50,492 bases of DNA from an uncultured Candidatus Saccharibacteria bacterium. Lineage in GTDB: Bacteria; Patescibacteriota; Saccharimonadia; Saccharimonadales; Saccharimonadaceae. Below are positions 32,492 through 40,807 of the stretch, in pieces. The notes below the pieces were generated by a model, which was not told the origin of the DNA, ran no database searches, and was given only the letters and a program-made list of their open reading frames with translations. The stretch is from NCBI GenBank assembly GCA_946548715.1, contig CAMNPZ010000006.1:1-50492 (forward strand), given 5' to 3'. Each line of letters starts with the position of its first letter. Positions within the stretch are counted from its first letter, which is position 1. The position numbers and the translations under genes were made by a program.

Positions 32492-33598
32492 ATGAACAAC
32501 GGACAACCACCAATTACTACAACTACCGCACAGCCAAGTAGCGTCAGAATCGAGGCCTTACTTGAGGAGTGTGTCAAACGCAAAGCTTCCGATCTCCATC
32601 TCCAGTATGGTCTCCCACCAATCTTGCGTATCGACGGCGCACTCACTCCGATTGCGGGCCTGCCCAACCTCAATCAGCAAATGCTGCAGAATCTGATTTT
32701 TGCTACCCTTGACGAAGAACAACGCAAAATCCTCCTCAAAGACAAAGAATTCGACTACTCCTTCGCCTTTGGCGACATTGCGCGTTTCCGCGTCAACGCT
32801 TTCCACGAACGTGGTAATCTCGCTGCCGCCTTCCGGCTTATTCCAAATGAAATCAAGAACATCAACGAACTCGGTATGCCCGCCATCGTCGAGACCTTCG
32901 CTGATTTTCCGCGCGGTCTCGTACTGGTCACCGGTCCTACTGGTTCCGGTAAATCCACCACTCTCGCCGCCCTCATCGACAAAATCAACCGCGAGAAATC
33001 TACTCACATTATTACCATCGAGGATCCAATTGAATTTACCCACAAATCGCAGCGTTCGGTCATCGTCCAACGTGAAGTTCACTACGATACTTTTAGTTTT
33101 GCTGCCGCTCTCCGTAGCGCCCTTCGTGAAGATCCAGATGTCGTTCTTATCGGCGAGATGCGTGACCTCGAAACCATCCAGGCAGCCATTACTATCGCCG
33201 AGACCGGTCACCTTGTTTTTGCCACCCTCCACACCAACTCCGCCGCTCAGTCTATCGATCGTATGGTCGACGTCTTCCCGTCGCACCAACAACCACAGGT
33301 TCGTACTCAACTTGCCAATATGCTGATGGCGATTTGTGCTCAACGTCTCGTTCCTGCCATCGGTGGCGGTCGTGTGGTTGCCGCTGAAATTATGGTAGCA
33401 AATTCTGCCATTCGCTCCCTCATCCGTGACGGCAAAACCCATCAAATCGACACCGCCATCCAGACCGGCGCTGACCAAGGCATGCAGACCATGGATCGCA
33501 CCTTGGCCAAACTCGTCCAAACCGGCGTCATTACCTACGATTCTGCTCGCGAATTTGCTGTTGACATCAATGAACTAAACAGGATAGTAAAGGGCTAA
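32492..33598 (+). CDS. pilT: Type IV pilus retraction ATPase PilT
   Basis: A 368-residue retraction motor. Features: KRKASDLHLQYGLPPILRIDG near the start (usual PilT form), Walker A GPTGSGKST (about 148), IEDPIEFTH, DPDVVLIGEMRDLETI, AETGHLVFATLHTNSA and the PilT-specific C-terminal AIRSLIRDGKTHQI followed by GMQTMD. Its presence implies retractable pili able to support twitching or DNA uptake. It is followed by pilC with a one-base gap. Confidence 0.95.
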   Translation: MNNGQPPITTTTAQPSSVRIEALLEECVKRKASDLHLQYGLPPILRIDGALTPIAGLPNLNQQMLQNLIFATLDEEQRKILLKDKEFDYSFAFGDIARFRVNAFHERGNLAAAFRLIPNEIKNINELGMPAIVETFADFPRGLVLVTGPTGSGKSTTLAALIDKINREKSTHIITIEDPIEFTHKSQRSVIVQREVHYDTFSFAAALRSALREDPDVVLIGEMRDLETIQAAITIAETGHLVFATLHTNSAAQSIDRMVDVFPSHQQPQVRTQLANMLMAICAQRLVPAIGGGRVVAAEIMVANSAIRSLIRDGKTHQIDTAIQTGADQGMQTMDRTLAKLVQTGVITYDSAREFAVDINELNRIVKG

Positions 33599-33599
33599 C

Positions 33600-34805
33600 A
33601 TGCGGCGCTACAAATACAAAGCCAAAGACAAAGAAACCGGCAAGGAATTAAAAGGCGTCATCCAAGCCGAAAACGAGCAGACCGCTGGTCACCTTTTAAT
33701 TGACCAAGGTTATGTGCCGCTCAGTGTCGTAGAAGAGGGAACAGGTCTCTTCGGCGGCAAAGGTCGCATTACTGGCAAAGACCGCATTACCTTCACTCGT
33801 CAACTCGCCACCCTCATCGGCGCTGGCTTGCCACTAGCTACCTCACTACGTACTGTCGCCGAGCAAACCCAGTCCAAGACCATGAAAGCTACCGTCGAGG
33901 AAATCCTCGTCAGTGTCGAATCCGGTAAAACTCTTCACGAATCCTTTGCTCAGTACCCAGATACCTTTAACGGTGTTTATCTCGCCCTCATCAAAGCCGG
34001 TGAAACATCCGGTACTCTCGACCTCGCTCTCAAAAGGCTCGCCGACCAGGAAGAAAAAGACGCCGCCATGATGAGCAAAATCAAAGGCGCCCTTGTCTAT
34101 CCCGCCATCATTCTCGTGGTGATTATCGCTGTCTTGGCCTTCATGATGATCATGGTGGTCCCACAGGTCAAAAACCTCTACGAAGACATGGGTCAAGAGC
34201 TCCCCGGCCTTACCCAATTCTTGGTTAATATTTCGGATTTCTTCGGTAATTTCTGGTGGCTGGTTATGCTTATCATCGCAGCCATCGCCGCCGGCATCTG
34301 GTATGCCGTCAAGAAAACCCCAGTTGGTCGCCGTGTCGCCGACTCCTTCAAAATCCACGTTCCTATCTTCGGCGCCCTTTTCCGTAAGCTCTATGTTTCG
34401 CGTTTTGCCCGTACTGCCGAAATGATGCTCGCCACCGGCGTCCCCATGCTCGACTCCGTCCAAATTGCCATCGACGCCACCAGCAACACCATCATCGAAG
34501 AAGAGTACAGCAAATCCCTCGAAGTTATCAAAGGCGGCAAACCTCTCTCCGAAGCACTCAAAGATCGCAATTATATGTTGCCGCTAGTTCCTCAGATGGC
34601 TTCCATTGGTGAGGAGTCCGGTAAAATCGACGAAATGCTCGGCAAGGCCGCCCAGGTCTACGAAAACGAACTCGATGAACAAATCAACGCCATCTCCACC
34701 ATGATCGAACCCATTCTCATGGTCATCATGGCCGGCCTCATCGGCGTCGTCGTCGGCGGTACTCTACTTCCAATCTACTCGCTCGTGAACTCCGTCGGCA
34801 CCTAA
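33600..34805 (+). CDS. pilC: Type IV pilus inner-membrane platform protein PilC
   Basis: A 401-residue GspF-family protein with two repeated domains and three membrane helices (about residues 165-190, 212-238, 370-395). Motifs: TRQLATLIGAGLPL, ALIKAGETSGTLDLAL, RFARTAEMMLATGVPML and MIEPILMVIMAGLIG. It forms the rotor on which PilB and PilT act. The length is normal. Confidence 0.95.
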   Translation: MRRYKYKAKDKETGKELKGVIQAENEQTAGHLLIDQGYVPLSVVEEGTGLFGGKGRITGKDRITFTRQLATLIGAGLPLATSLRTVAEQTQSKTMKATVEEILVSVESGKTLHESFAQYPDTFNGVYLALIKAGETSGTLDLALKRLADQEEKDAAMMSKIKGALVYPAIILVVIIAVLAFMMIMVVPQVKNLYEDMGQELPGLTQFLVNISDFFGNFWWLVMLIIAAIAAGIWYAVKKTPVGRRVADSFKIHVPIFGALFRKLYVSRFARTAEMMLATGVPMLDSVQIAIDATSNTIIEEEYSKSLEVIKGGKPLSEALKDRNYMLPLVPQMASIGEESGKIDEMLGKAAQVYENELDEQINAISTMIEPILMVIMAGLIGVVVGGTLLPIYSLVNSVGT

Positions 34806-34833
34806 TTTTCCACCCGACAGGGAACAAAACCAC

Positions 34834-34862
34834 TTGCATTTTAGAAATTTTTAAGCTATTAT
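34834..34862 (+). promoter_or_regulatory. Promoter of pilA
   Basis: TTGCAT (34834-34839), 17-bp spacer, TATTAT (34857-34862). The sequence AAAACCACTTGCATTTTA over the -35 box is identical to that at giant adhesin 1. A leader with GAAAGG precedes the ATG. Confidence 0.75.
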
Positions 34863-34896
34863 AAACATAAGAAATAAAATCTAGAAAGGATTTATT

Positions 34897-35562
34897 ATGG
34901 CTAAAGCAAATATTAACTCTAAAAAAGGCTTCACCATCATCGAAGTCGTGCTCGTGTTGGCTATCGCGGGTTTAATCTTCCTCATGGTCTTCGTCGCGCT
35001 CCCAGCGCTCCAGCGTTCACAACGTGACACACAGCGTCGTAATGACATGTCTCGTGTCGATACTTCTTTAGTGCAGTATCAAACTAACCATAGCAATTTA
35101 ACCAATAACTTGCCGGATGTGGGTAGCAACGGTAAGTCAGCAGTGTGGCCCGCACCTTCCGATAACACATTTGGCAATGGGGGTTGTGGCGGTAATATTG
35201 CTTGTGAATTCGTTAGGGATTATATGAATACGGGATCGTCCGAAAATGATGGCAAGCCAAATAATTTTGCAGATCCAAATGGTACTCCGTATAGCCTAGT
35301 TATAACACCTAACTGGGATGGTGGAGTTAAAACAGATGGTGCTAAGAATAAAACCAGTAAGCTAGACGTAGGTGAGACAGTAGATGGTGTGCAAACATAT
35401 ACCATCAAAGATGATGGCGGTAATGCATTTGATGCATACACTGTCTACATCGTCCCAGGCGGCCGATGTATAGGTTCCGGTGTTGCTAGTTCCACTAAGC
35501 GTCACTTTGCAATCCTTTATCGCCTAGAAGGTGCCGGTACTTACTGTATCGACGATCAGTAG
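34897..35562 (+). CDS. Type IV prepilin (major pilin candidate)
   Basis: A 221-residue prepilin. A short leader ends KKG, with cleavage before FTIIEVVLVLAIAGLIF, including the essential Glu5 of the mature protein. The conserved hydrophobic helix is followed by a globular head with a C-terminal Cys pair (GGRCIGSG ... GTYCIDD) that probably forms the D-loop disulfide. Its own promoter, good ribosome site and terminator suggest it is the abundant pilin. The pilin at 37493-38056 on the other strand is a paralogue with similar N- and C-terminal motifs. Confidence 0.9.
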   Translation: MAKANINSKKGFTIIEVVLVLAIAGLIFLMVFVALPALQRSQRDTQRRNDMSRVDTSLVQYQTNHSNLTNNLPDVGSNGKSAVWPAPSDNTFGNGGCGGNIACEFVRDYMNTGSSENDGKPNNFADPNGTPYSLVITPNWDGGVKTDGAKNKTSKLDVGETVDGVQTYTIKDDGGNAFDAYTVYIVPGGRCIGSGVASSTKRHFAILYRLEGAGTYCIDDQ

Positions 35563-35576
35563 AATTAACTATACCA

Positions 35577-35608
35577 AATCGCCCCCCCAATCGAGGGGCG
35601 ATTTTTTT
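35577..35608 (+). terminator. Rho-independent terminator of pilA
   Basis: AATCGCCCC/GGGGCGATT stem with a TTTTTTT run. Confidence 0.92.
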
Positions 35609-35609
35609 C

Positions 35610-35638
35610 TTGACAAATAAAAATAAGCGTGATACTAT
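35610..35638 (+). promoter_or_regulatory. Promoter of adhesin 2
   Basis: TTGACA (35610-35615), 17-bp spacer, TG-A-TACTAT (-10 at 35633-35638). It follows the pilA terminator immediately. Confidence 0.75.
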
Positions 35639-35663
35639 CTAAGCATAAAAGGTCAAAACAAAC

Positions 35664-37496
35664 ATGAAAAAACAAAAACACATCATAGCTACTATATGTA
35701 TTATCACTGTCATAATTGGAATTCTTTTATCATCCAGCAAGGCACAAGCTGACGAGGTGGTAGACTATATAGCCATTTTCGTTCCGACGGCCTGCACAAT
35801 GTCCGGTGCAGTGAATACTGGAGAGGAGCATAATGCTGAGTTGCAAAACGGAGTATATCGCGAAGAAATAGGTAAAACCACTCTTGGTGTTATTTGTAAT
35901 GAAAATTCCGGCTTCTCCATATATGCAGTAGGTAATACTAACGACGAGTATGGCAACACCGTGTTGGATAGTAATTCCTTTAATTCTGCCTTCGACATTG
36001 TAAGCGGTACGGCCACGAGTGGCGATGTAAGTAACTGGTCTATGAAGTTGTCAACAGATCCAGAAGCCACTTATGCGGTCTCACTTTTGAATGGTTTTTC
36101 GAACTACTCTACGGTTCCATCTACGTATACGAAAGTTGCCACGAGAGACTCAGTCACTGGTAACAATTCTCAAAGCGTCAGTCTAAACACTACATATGCA
36201 GCCTATATCAATAAGACTCAGCCCGCCGATACGTATAGTGGTCAAGTTAAATATACTCTTATCCATCCAGCAAATGACACTCCGCCGCGACCGCAGAATA
36301 CAGAACCGGGCTATATTGGCTACTATCCAAATACGAGCATTTATGAAGGTAGTATGGGAAAACAACAAATCTCCTCTACTGACACATCTGCTACACTTCT
36401 AGCCTCCAACTATTCTCGCCCAGGGTATGGTTTTGCCGGATGGAATACGGCCTATGATTATAGTGGTACATTTTATGGCCCCAACGAGACCATTAACTTT
36501 GAAGCTGGTCGATATACTAACAGCGAAAGCGGCTTGTCCCTCTATGCGGTCTGGGTAAAATCGGAAGGATTTATTCAGAATTGGACTGGCTGTAACGCCT
36601 TATCGCCAGTTCTATATGATTCCAACAGTGGTTTATTGAGTGCAGACTTAGCCAACATTACGGCCTTAACCGACCTCAGAGATAACCAAACCTACGCAGT
36701 AGCAAGATTGGCAGACGGAAACTGTTGGATGATTGAAAACTTGCGCTTATCGTCTGAATCAACCAGGGATGAATCTAGTAAACTATTCTCGGAAGGGTAT
36801 GGAGAAAGCGAAAAATATGGCGATTTTATTGGGCTAGCCAATTCAGAGAATAACAATTTTACAAATACTCTGACGAGTAATAGTCTATATGGTATTACCA
36901 GCGATTCCAAAATAAACATTGGTGGATTCGATGGTTCAATCTATCGAATACCGCGCTATAATGACAATAATACTAAGCACCGTGACGCTGGTGTCGATAA
37001 CAGATATGATAATAATTATGGATATGGTAATTACTACAACTGGGCTGCAACAATGGCTAGCACTAAGTATTATACGTCCGGCTATACCGCAGACGGCTCA
37101 GAGGCGGAGAACTCAGATTCGGCGGACACCTCAATCTGCCCGGCCGGCTGGAGATTACCACGTGGTATTAGTTTAAATGATGGAATGCATGATGGAGATA
37201 TAGCCCTTTTGGATAGGGCCATGGGTGGTAGCGGGACGAGTGAAAGCATTAATGCGGCCACAGGAGTCTCTATGTCATTATATTGGCGTAAATATCCTAA
37301 TAATTACGTTCTTCCTGGCAATTATAATGGTAGCTCGATAGATAGTAAGGGCAACCTAGGCTTGTATTGGACATCCACTGCCTCCGAAAGCGATAAAGCA
37401 AGAGGCTTAATGATAAGTAACTCATCTATCGAACTTAGTTCGGCCACTTACAGGAAGTATTATGGCTTTTCTGTTCGCTGCGTCGTGAAAAATTAG
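35664..37496 (+). CDS. FISUMP/InlB-repeat surface protein (adhesin 2)
   Basis: A 610-residue secreted protein inside the pilus locus. A signal peptide (about residues 1-29, ending KAQA) is followed by a Ser/Thr-rich N-terminal domain, one InlB-type repeat (GYYPNTSIYEG ... GYGFAGWNTAYDYSG ... LYAVW), and one FISUMP domain (about residues 330-610; ARLADGNCWMIENLRL, YGNYYNWAATMAST, SICPAGWRLPRG, LYWTSTASE, YGFSVRC). It has the same plan as the giant adhesins with single copies of each module. Its FISUMP tail has the ordinary A+T-rich codon use of the gene, unlike VR1-VR3. The stop overlaps the stop of the convergent pilin gene by three bases. Confidence 0.88.
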   Translation: MKKQKHIIATICIITVIIGILLSSSKAQADEVVDYIAIFVPTACTMSGAVNTGEEHNAELQNGVYREEIGKTTLGVICNENSGFSIYAVGNTNDEYGNTVLDSNSFNSAFDIVSGTATSGDVSNWSMKLSTDPEATYAVSLLNGFSNYSTVPSTYTKVATRDSVTGNNSQSVSLNTTYAAYINKTQPADTYSGQVKYTLIHPANDTPPRPQNTEPGYIGYYPNTSIYEGSMGKQQISSTDTSATLLASNYSRPGYGFAGWNTAYDYSGTFYGPNETINFEAGRYTNSESGLSLYAVWVKSEGFIQNWTGCNALSPVLYDSNSGLLSADLANITALTDLRDNQTYAVARLADGNCWMIENLRLSSESTRDESSKLFSEGYGESEKYGDFIGLANSENNNFTNTLTSNSLYGITSDSKINIGGFDGSIYRIPRYNDNNTKHRDAGVDNRYDNNYGYGNYYNWAATMASTKYYTSGYTADGSEAENSDSADTSICPAGWRLPRGISLNDGMHDGDIALLDRAMGGSGTSESINAATGVSMSLYWRKYPNNYVLPGNYNGSSIDSKGNLGLYWTSTASESDKARGLMISNSSIELSSATYRKYYGFSVRCVVKN

Positions 37497-38056
37497 GTAT
37501 TCCCACAATACGCCCCAGCTCCCTCAAGCCGGTATAGCACTGCAATTTTTCGTGGATTTGCTACGCCCACAGGTTTATCGCCCGAACAGGTCGCTTGGGT
37601 CACTACAATCAATTTATAATCATTGGGAAACGCAACATCGCTCAAGCTAGTCAATTTATCAATACCAGATACTGTACACTCTGCATCGACCGCCGCCGCC
37701 CCGCATTTGGCGACTGTCAAATTATAATGCTCTCCATCCGGGTCCACGAAATCCTCCCCCATGTAATCTCTAAAGAACCCTCCCCACGTCGCCACGCCAG
37801 CCTTAGCAATGCTGTCAGTCCCCCAAGTATAATTAATTACGGTATCACTACTAGTTGGCAACGCCCCCCTATTATTCGTCTGAAAACTCTTCACTTCCTT
37901 CAAAAAAGCCATCATGTCATCTCGCCGCTGCGAGTCTCGTTGCGTTCGTCTCAGCGCCGGCAACGCGATGAATATCATCAAGAAAATCAACCCCGCAATT
38001 GCGAGCACCAACGACACTTCAATTATCGTAAACCCCCGTTTTTTACCTCTCTTCAT
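37493..38056 (-). CDS. Type IV prepilin, inverted paralogue of pilA
   Basis: A 187-residue prepilin on the opposite strand from the rest of the locus. Leader KRGKKRG then FTIIEVSLVLAIAGLIFLMIF, with Glu5. The head ends VGVANPRKIAVLYRLEGAGAYC, very like the C-terminus of the pilin at 34897 (RHFAILYRLEGAGTYC). It starts with ATG behind AAGGAG. It may be an alternative or minor pilin; the inversion suggests an invertible or shuffled segment, though I see no recombination sites around it. Confidence 0.88.
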   Translation of the reverse strand: MKRGKKRGFTIIEVSLVLAIAGLIFLMIFIALPALRRTQRDSQRRDDMMAFLKEVKSFQTNNRGALPTSSDTVINYTWGTDSIAKAGVATWGGFFRDYMGEDFVDPDGEHYNLTVAKCGAAAVDAECTVSGIDKLTSLSDVAFPNDYKLIVVTQATCSGDKPVGVANPRKIAVLYRLEGAGAYCGNT

Positions 38057-38073
38057 TATTTCTCCTTATGTTT

Positions 38074-38101
38074 ATTATAATAAATTTCGCATAAATATCA
38101 A
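38074..38101 (-). promoter_or_regulatory. Promoter of the inverted pilin gene
   Basis: On the - strand TTGATA (38096-38101), 16-bp spacer, TATAAT (38074-38079), then AAGGAG and the ATG at 38056. Confidence 0.65.
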
Positions 38102-38122
38102 GCACCCACGCTACCAAAAAAA

Positions 38123-38131
38123 TGCTAAAAT
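38123..38131 (+). promoter_or_regulatory. Extended -10 box, leaderless architecture (pilD)
   Basis: TG-C-TAAAAT, six bases, ATG at 38138. Confidence 0.65.
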
Positions 38132-38137
38132 AAAACC

Positions 38138-38929
38138 ATGACAGTCATCTTCTATATCATTCTTTTTATCCTCGGCGCCTGTTTCGGCTCCTTCCTTTGT
38201 TGCCAAGCCCGCCGCCTCCACTACAACGCCAGCCATAAAACCAAGAAGCTCACCTCGAATCGCTCCATTTGCCTCCGCTGCCGCTATCAGCTCAAATGGT
38301 ATGACAACATCCCCATCTTCTCTTGGCTCGCACTAAAAGGGAAGTGCCGCAAATGCAAAGCTAAAATCGGCCCCGCCGAACTCCTTGCCGAACTCGGCAC
38401 CGCAGTAGCCTTCGTGGCGCTTGGTACCACCTTCGATCCCACTACCACAAACGTCCTCAGCTGGATCATCTTCATTGTCACTCTCGTCTTCACGGCAATC
38501 ATCGGCTTCCTCGCCATCTACGACGGTCTTTACGGCGAACTCCCCACGCTCTACCTCGCCCTTGCCATCATCATCGCCATCGTCATTCTCATCCTGCAGA
38601 CCGCCCTCTACCTCCAGTCCAGCCCCTTTACACTAGACCTCATCTGGCGCCCACTCGCCGCCGTAGCTATTCTTGGCGGTCTCTATCTAGCCCTTTACCT
38701 AGTCTCGAAAGGCAAATGGGTCGGCGACGGCGACTGGCTCCTCGCCACCGCCATCGCTATCGTCCTTGCCGACCCTTGGCCTGCGCTACTCGCCCTTCTT
38801 TACGCCAACTTCATCGCCTGCCTCGTCATGCTACCATCCGTCTACAGCACGAAATCTCACCAAATCTACTTCGGACCATTTCTTGCCATTGCGTTTATTC
38901 TCGCAAAATGTGTTATAATAAGCTTATGA
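38138..38929 (+). CDS. pilD: Prepilin peptidase PilD
   Basis: A 263-residue membrane aspartic peptidase that cleaves prepilin leaders and usually N-methylates the new N-terminus. Features: N-terminal helix with GACFGSFLCCQARR, a zinc-type motif CLRCRYQL ... PIFSWLALKGKCRKC, several membrane helices, and the two catalytic Asp regions (DGLYGELPT and GDGDWLLA). It is complete. It processes the pilins and pilin-like proteins of this locus. The start is six bases after an extended -10 box. Confidence 0.93.
   Translation: MTVIFYIILFILGACFGSFLCCQARRLHYNASHKTKKLTSNRSICLRCRYQLKWYDNIPIFSWLALKGKCRKCKAKIGPAELLAELGTAVAFVALGTTFDPTTTNVLSWIIFIVTLVFTAIIGFLAIYDGLYGELPTLYLALAIIIAIVILILQTALYLQSSPFTLDLIWRPLAAVAILGGLYLALYLVSKGKWVGDGDWLLATAIAIVLADPWPALLALLYANFIACLVMLPSVYSTKSHQIYFGPFLAIAFILAKCVIISL
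38911..38919 (+). promoter_or_regulatory. Extended -10 box, leaderless architecture (pilV-like gene)
   Basis: TG-T-TATAAT, six bases, ATG at 38926. It lies within the last codons of pilD. Confidence 0.7.
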
Positions 38930-39696
38930 TTAAATCAAAACGTGGCGATACACTTATCGAAGTCACAATTGCGATTGGCATTTTTTCGATGATTGCTATC
39001 GCTATCGCATCTGTTATGAGCAGCGGCACTTCTGGTTCTCAAATGGCCCTCGAAACCACCCTCGCTCGCGAGGAAATCGACGCCCAGGCTGATGCACTCC
39101 GTTTTATTCACTCATCTTACATCAGCAGTAAACGTTTCGAAGACTCCAAAAACACCTCTCAGGATAGCACTAACCCATACCGCAATATCTGGGGCCAAAT
39201 CACCAGTCGTGCCAATGTTATCGATACCGACGCACCTGCAGGCGAAATGCCTAATGTCGGGCAGTTTTCTCCCACCAGTTGCGACGCGCTCTACGACAAA
39301 GAATCTCCCGACAGTCTCTATGCACAAAAAGCCTTCATTCTCAATCTCAGAAATCTATCCGACGCCACACAAGCGGTCGTCGCCTCCAATCCAGAGAGTA
39401 TTGAGAGCGAAGAACGTTTCGAAACAACCCAGACTTATCCTCGTGTCACTTTCGGTTCGGCATCCAACAATAGCGACACCCAAGGCCTCGTTGATAGCAC
39501 CGACTTCACATCGCTATACAAAGCCTACGGTATCTATATCGTAGGAGTGCAAGATGCCGACAGTACCAACATTAGCGGCACCAAGACCTCTGCCTTCTAT
39601 GATTTCTACATTCGCACTTGTTGGTACGGTACCGACGCCACTCGCCCGTCCACCATCTCCACCGTTGTCCGTCTCTACGATCCCGACGTCAAATAA
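38926..39696 (+). CDS. PilV-like minor pilin
   Basis: A 256-residue protein with a prepilin-type N-terminus: MIKSKRGD then TLIEVTIAIGIFSMIAIAIASV. The pattern G-D-TLIEV matches minor-pilin/PilV forms, with cleavage after Gly and Glu5 retained. The rest is hydrophilic, with two Cys (TSCDALYD; RTCWYG). It overlaps the pilD stop (ATGA) yet has its own leaderless promoter inside pilD. Minor pilins often prime pilus assembly or act at the tip. Confidence 0.8.
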   Translation: MIKSKRGDTLIEVTIAIGIFSMIAIAIASVMSSGTSGSQMALETTLAREEIDAQADALRFIHSSYISSKRFEDSKNTSQDSTNPYRNIWGQITSRANVIDTDAPAGEMPNVGQFSPTSCDALYDKESPDSLYAQKAFILNLRNLSDATQAVVASNPESIESEERFETTQTYPRVTFGSASNNSDTQGLVDSTDFTSLYKAYGIYIVGVQDADSTNISGTKTSAFYDFYIRTCWYGTDATRPSTISTVVRLYDPDVK

Positions 39697-39754
39697 TCCA
39701 TCCCGTACTCAAATAACCCACCCAGAATCCAAAGTATCTAAAGCCCCCAGTAAT

Positions 39755-40693
39755 CTACTTCGTTTCGGAGTGAAACTTCTCATGCACTTCGCGCAAATGC
39801 GCATCCGTCACGTGCGTATATATCTGCGTCGTCGAAATATCCGCATGCCCCAGCATTGACTGCACCGAGCGAATATCCGCCCCGTTCATTAGCAAATCCG
39901 TCGCAAACGAGTGTCTCAATGTATGCGGCGACACGTGTTTTGTAATCCCAGCCAGCCGTGCGTATTTTTCTACAATTCGTTCCACGCTGCGCGCCGTAAT
40001 CCGACGATAGTCACCCGACGTATCTACCTCCTGCAAATGTTTCGAATTGTTAAGAAACAGCGCCGGCAGGGAATCGGTCCTTGCGTCCAAATAATCCCGC
40101 ACCCTATCCGCCGCCGACCGCGAGATAAATATCGGCCGGTCCTTTGATCCCTTACCTCGCACCATAAACTCCCGTCTTTCCAAATTAATCGAATCCCGAT
40201 TCAGCCCCACCAGCTCCGACACCCGCAGTCCACCGGAATACAGTAGCTCAATAATCGCTCGGTCACGTAGTCCCGACTCCGTTGATGTGTCAATTTCTTC
40301 CAGCATATCCTCCACTTCGTCGTAATGTAGGAACGTCACTTGCTTCCGCACTACCTTCGGCAAATCCACCAGCGACGGATCCAGTGACTTAATATCCCGC
40401 CGCGCGAGGTACTTCAAGAATCCGCGTAGCGCAATCAAATGATACGCCTGCGTAATCACCTTCAAATCATCCCCGCCATTATCCGACCCATAGCGATTCA
40501 GCCGAATACGGTACTTACGCAGTAGCTCTTTCGTAATATCTTGTGGTCGTAGTTCATTCTTGCCAGTTATCTCTAGCGCAATTTCCACAAACCGTTCCAA
40601 ATACGCCCGGTAATTATCCGCCGTCTTCCGACTCCGCCCCGCTTCAATCTCCAGATGCTCCAAATAATCATTAATCAGATCATAGATGTCCAT
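39755..40693 (-). CDS. Tyrosine recombinase XerC/XerD-like
   Basis: A 312-residue integrase-family recombinase. An N-terminal SAM-like core-binding domain is followed by the catalytic domain with R157 (LYSGGLRVSEL), Lys near 182, H257 and R260 (SPHTLRHSFATDLL), H283 (LGHADIS) and nucleophile Y292 (TTQIYTH). Normal length for Xer proteins that resolve chromosome dimers at dif with FtsK, which is encoded in this window. I start at 40693, six bases after an extended -10 box, rather than 12 codons upstream. A role in switching the adhesin or pilin genes is possible but not shown. Confidence 0.93.
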   Translation of the reverse strand: MDIYDLINDYLEHLEIEAGRSRKTADNYRAYLERFVEIALEITGKNELRPQDITKELLRKYRIRLNRYGSDNGGDDLKVITQAYHLIALRGFLKYLARRDIKSLDPSLVDLPKVVRKQVTFLHYDEVEDMLEEIDTSTESGLRDRAIIELLYSGGLRVSELVGLNRDSINLERREFMVRGKGSKDRPIFISRSAADRVRDYLDARTDSLPALFLNNSKHLQEVDTSGDYRRITARSVERIVEKYARLAGITKHVSPHTLRHSFATDLLMNGADIRSVQSMLGHADISTTQIYTHVTDAHLREVHEKFHSETK

Positions 40694-40699
40694 ATCATT

Positions 40700-40708
40700 A
40701 TTATAACA
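40700..40708 (-). promoter_or_regulatory. Extended -10 box, leaderless architecture (xer)
   Basis: On the - strand TG-T-TATAAT, six bases, ATG at 40693. Confidence 0.75.
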
Positions 40709-40734
40709 AATCTCGCAAAACTCCCACAAAACCC

Positions 40735-40763
40735 TTGATTTTTATACACAAGCATAATATAAT
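40735..40763 (+). promoter_or_regulatory. Promoter of giant adhesin 3
   Basis: TTGATT (40735-40740), 17-bp spacer, TATAAT (40758-40763). The region AAAACCCTTGATTTTTA resembles the shared block at pilA and adhesin 1. A perfect DnaA-box sequence TTATACACA (40742-40750) lies in the spacer; by chance one or two such nonamers are expected in a window this size. Confidence 0.65.
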
Positions 40764-40807
40764 AATTCCATATAAAGGTTATATTAAACGGGATAAAGGT
40801 GTTTAAC

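Noticed and set aside
32558-33520. Long antisense reading frame opposite pilT
   Set aside because: It is the mirror of C-rich codon use in pilT, with no promoter, ribosome site or recognisable domain. Similar frames opposite valS, ftsK and pilC were dismissed likewise.
39697-39754. Terminator between the pilV-like gene and xer
   Set aside because: No convincing stem with a T-run was seen in this 58-bp convergent gap.
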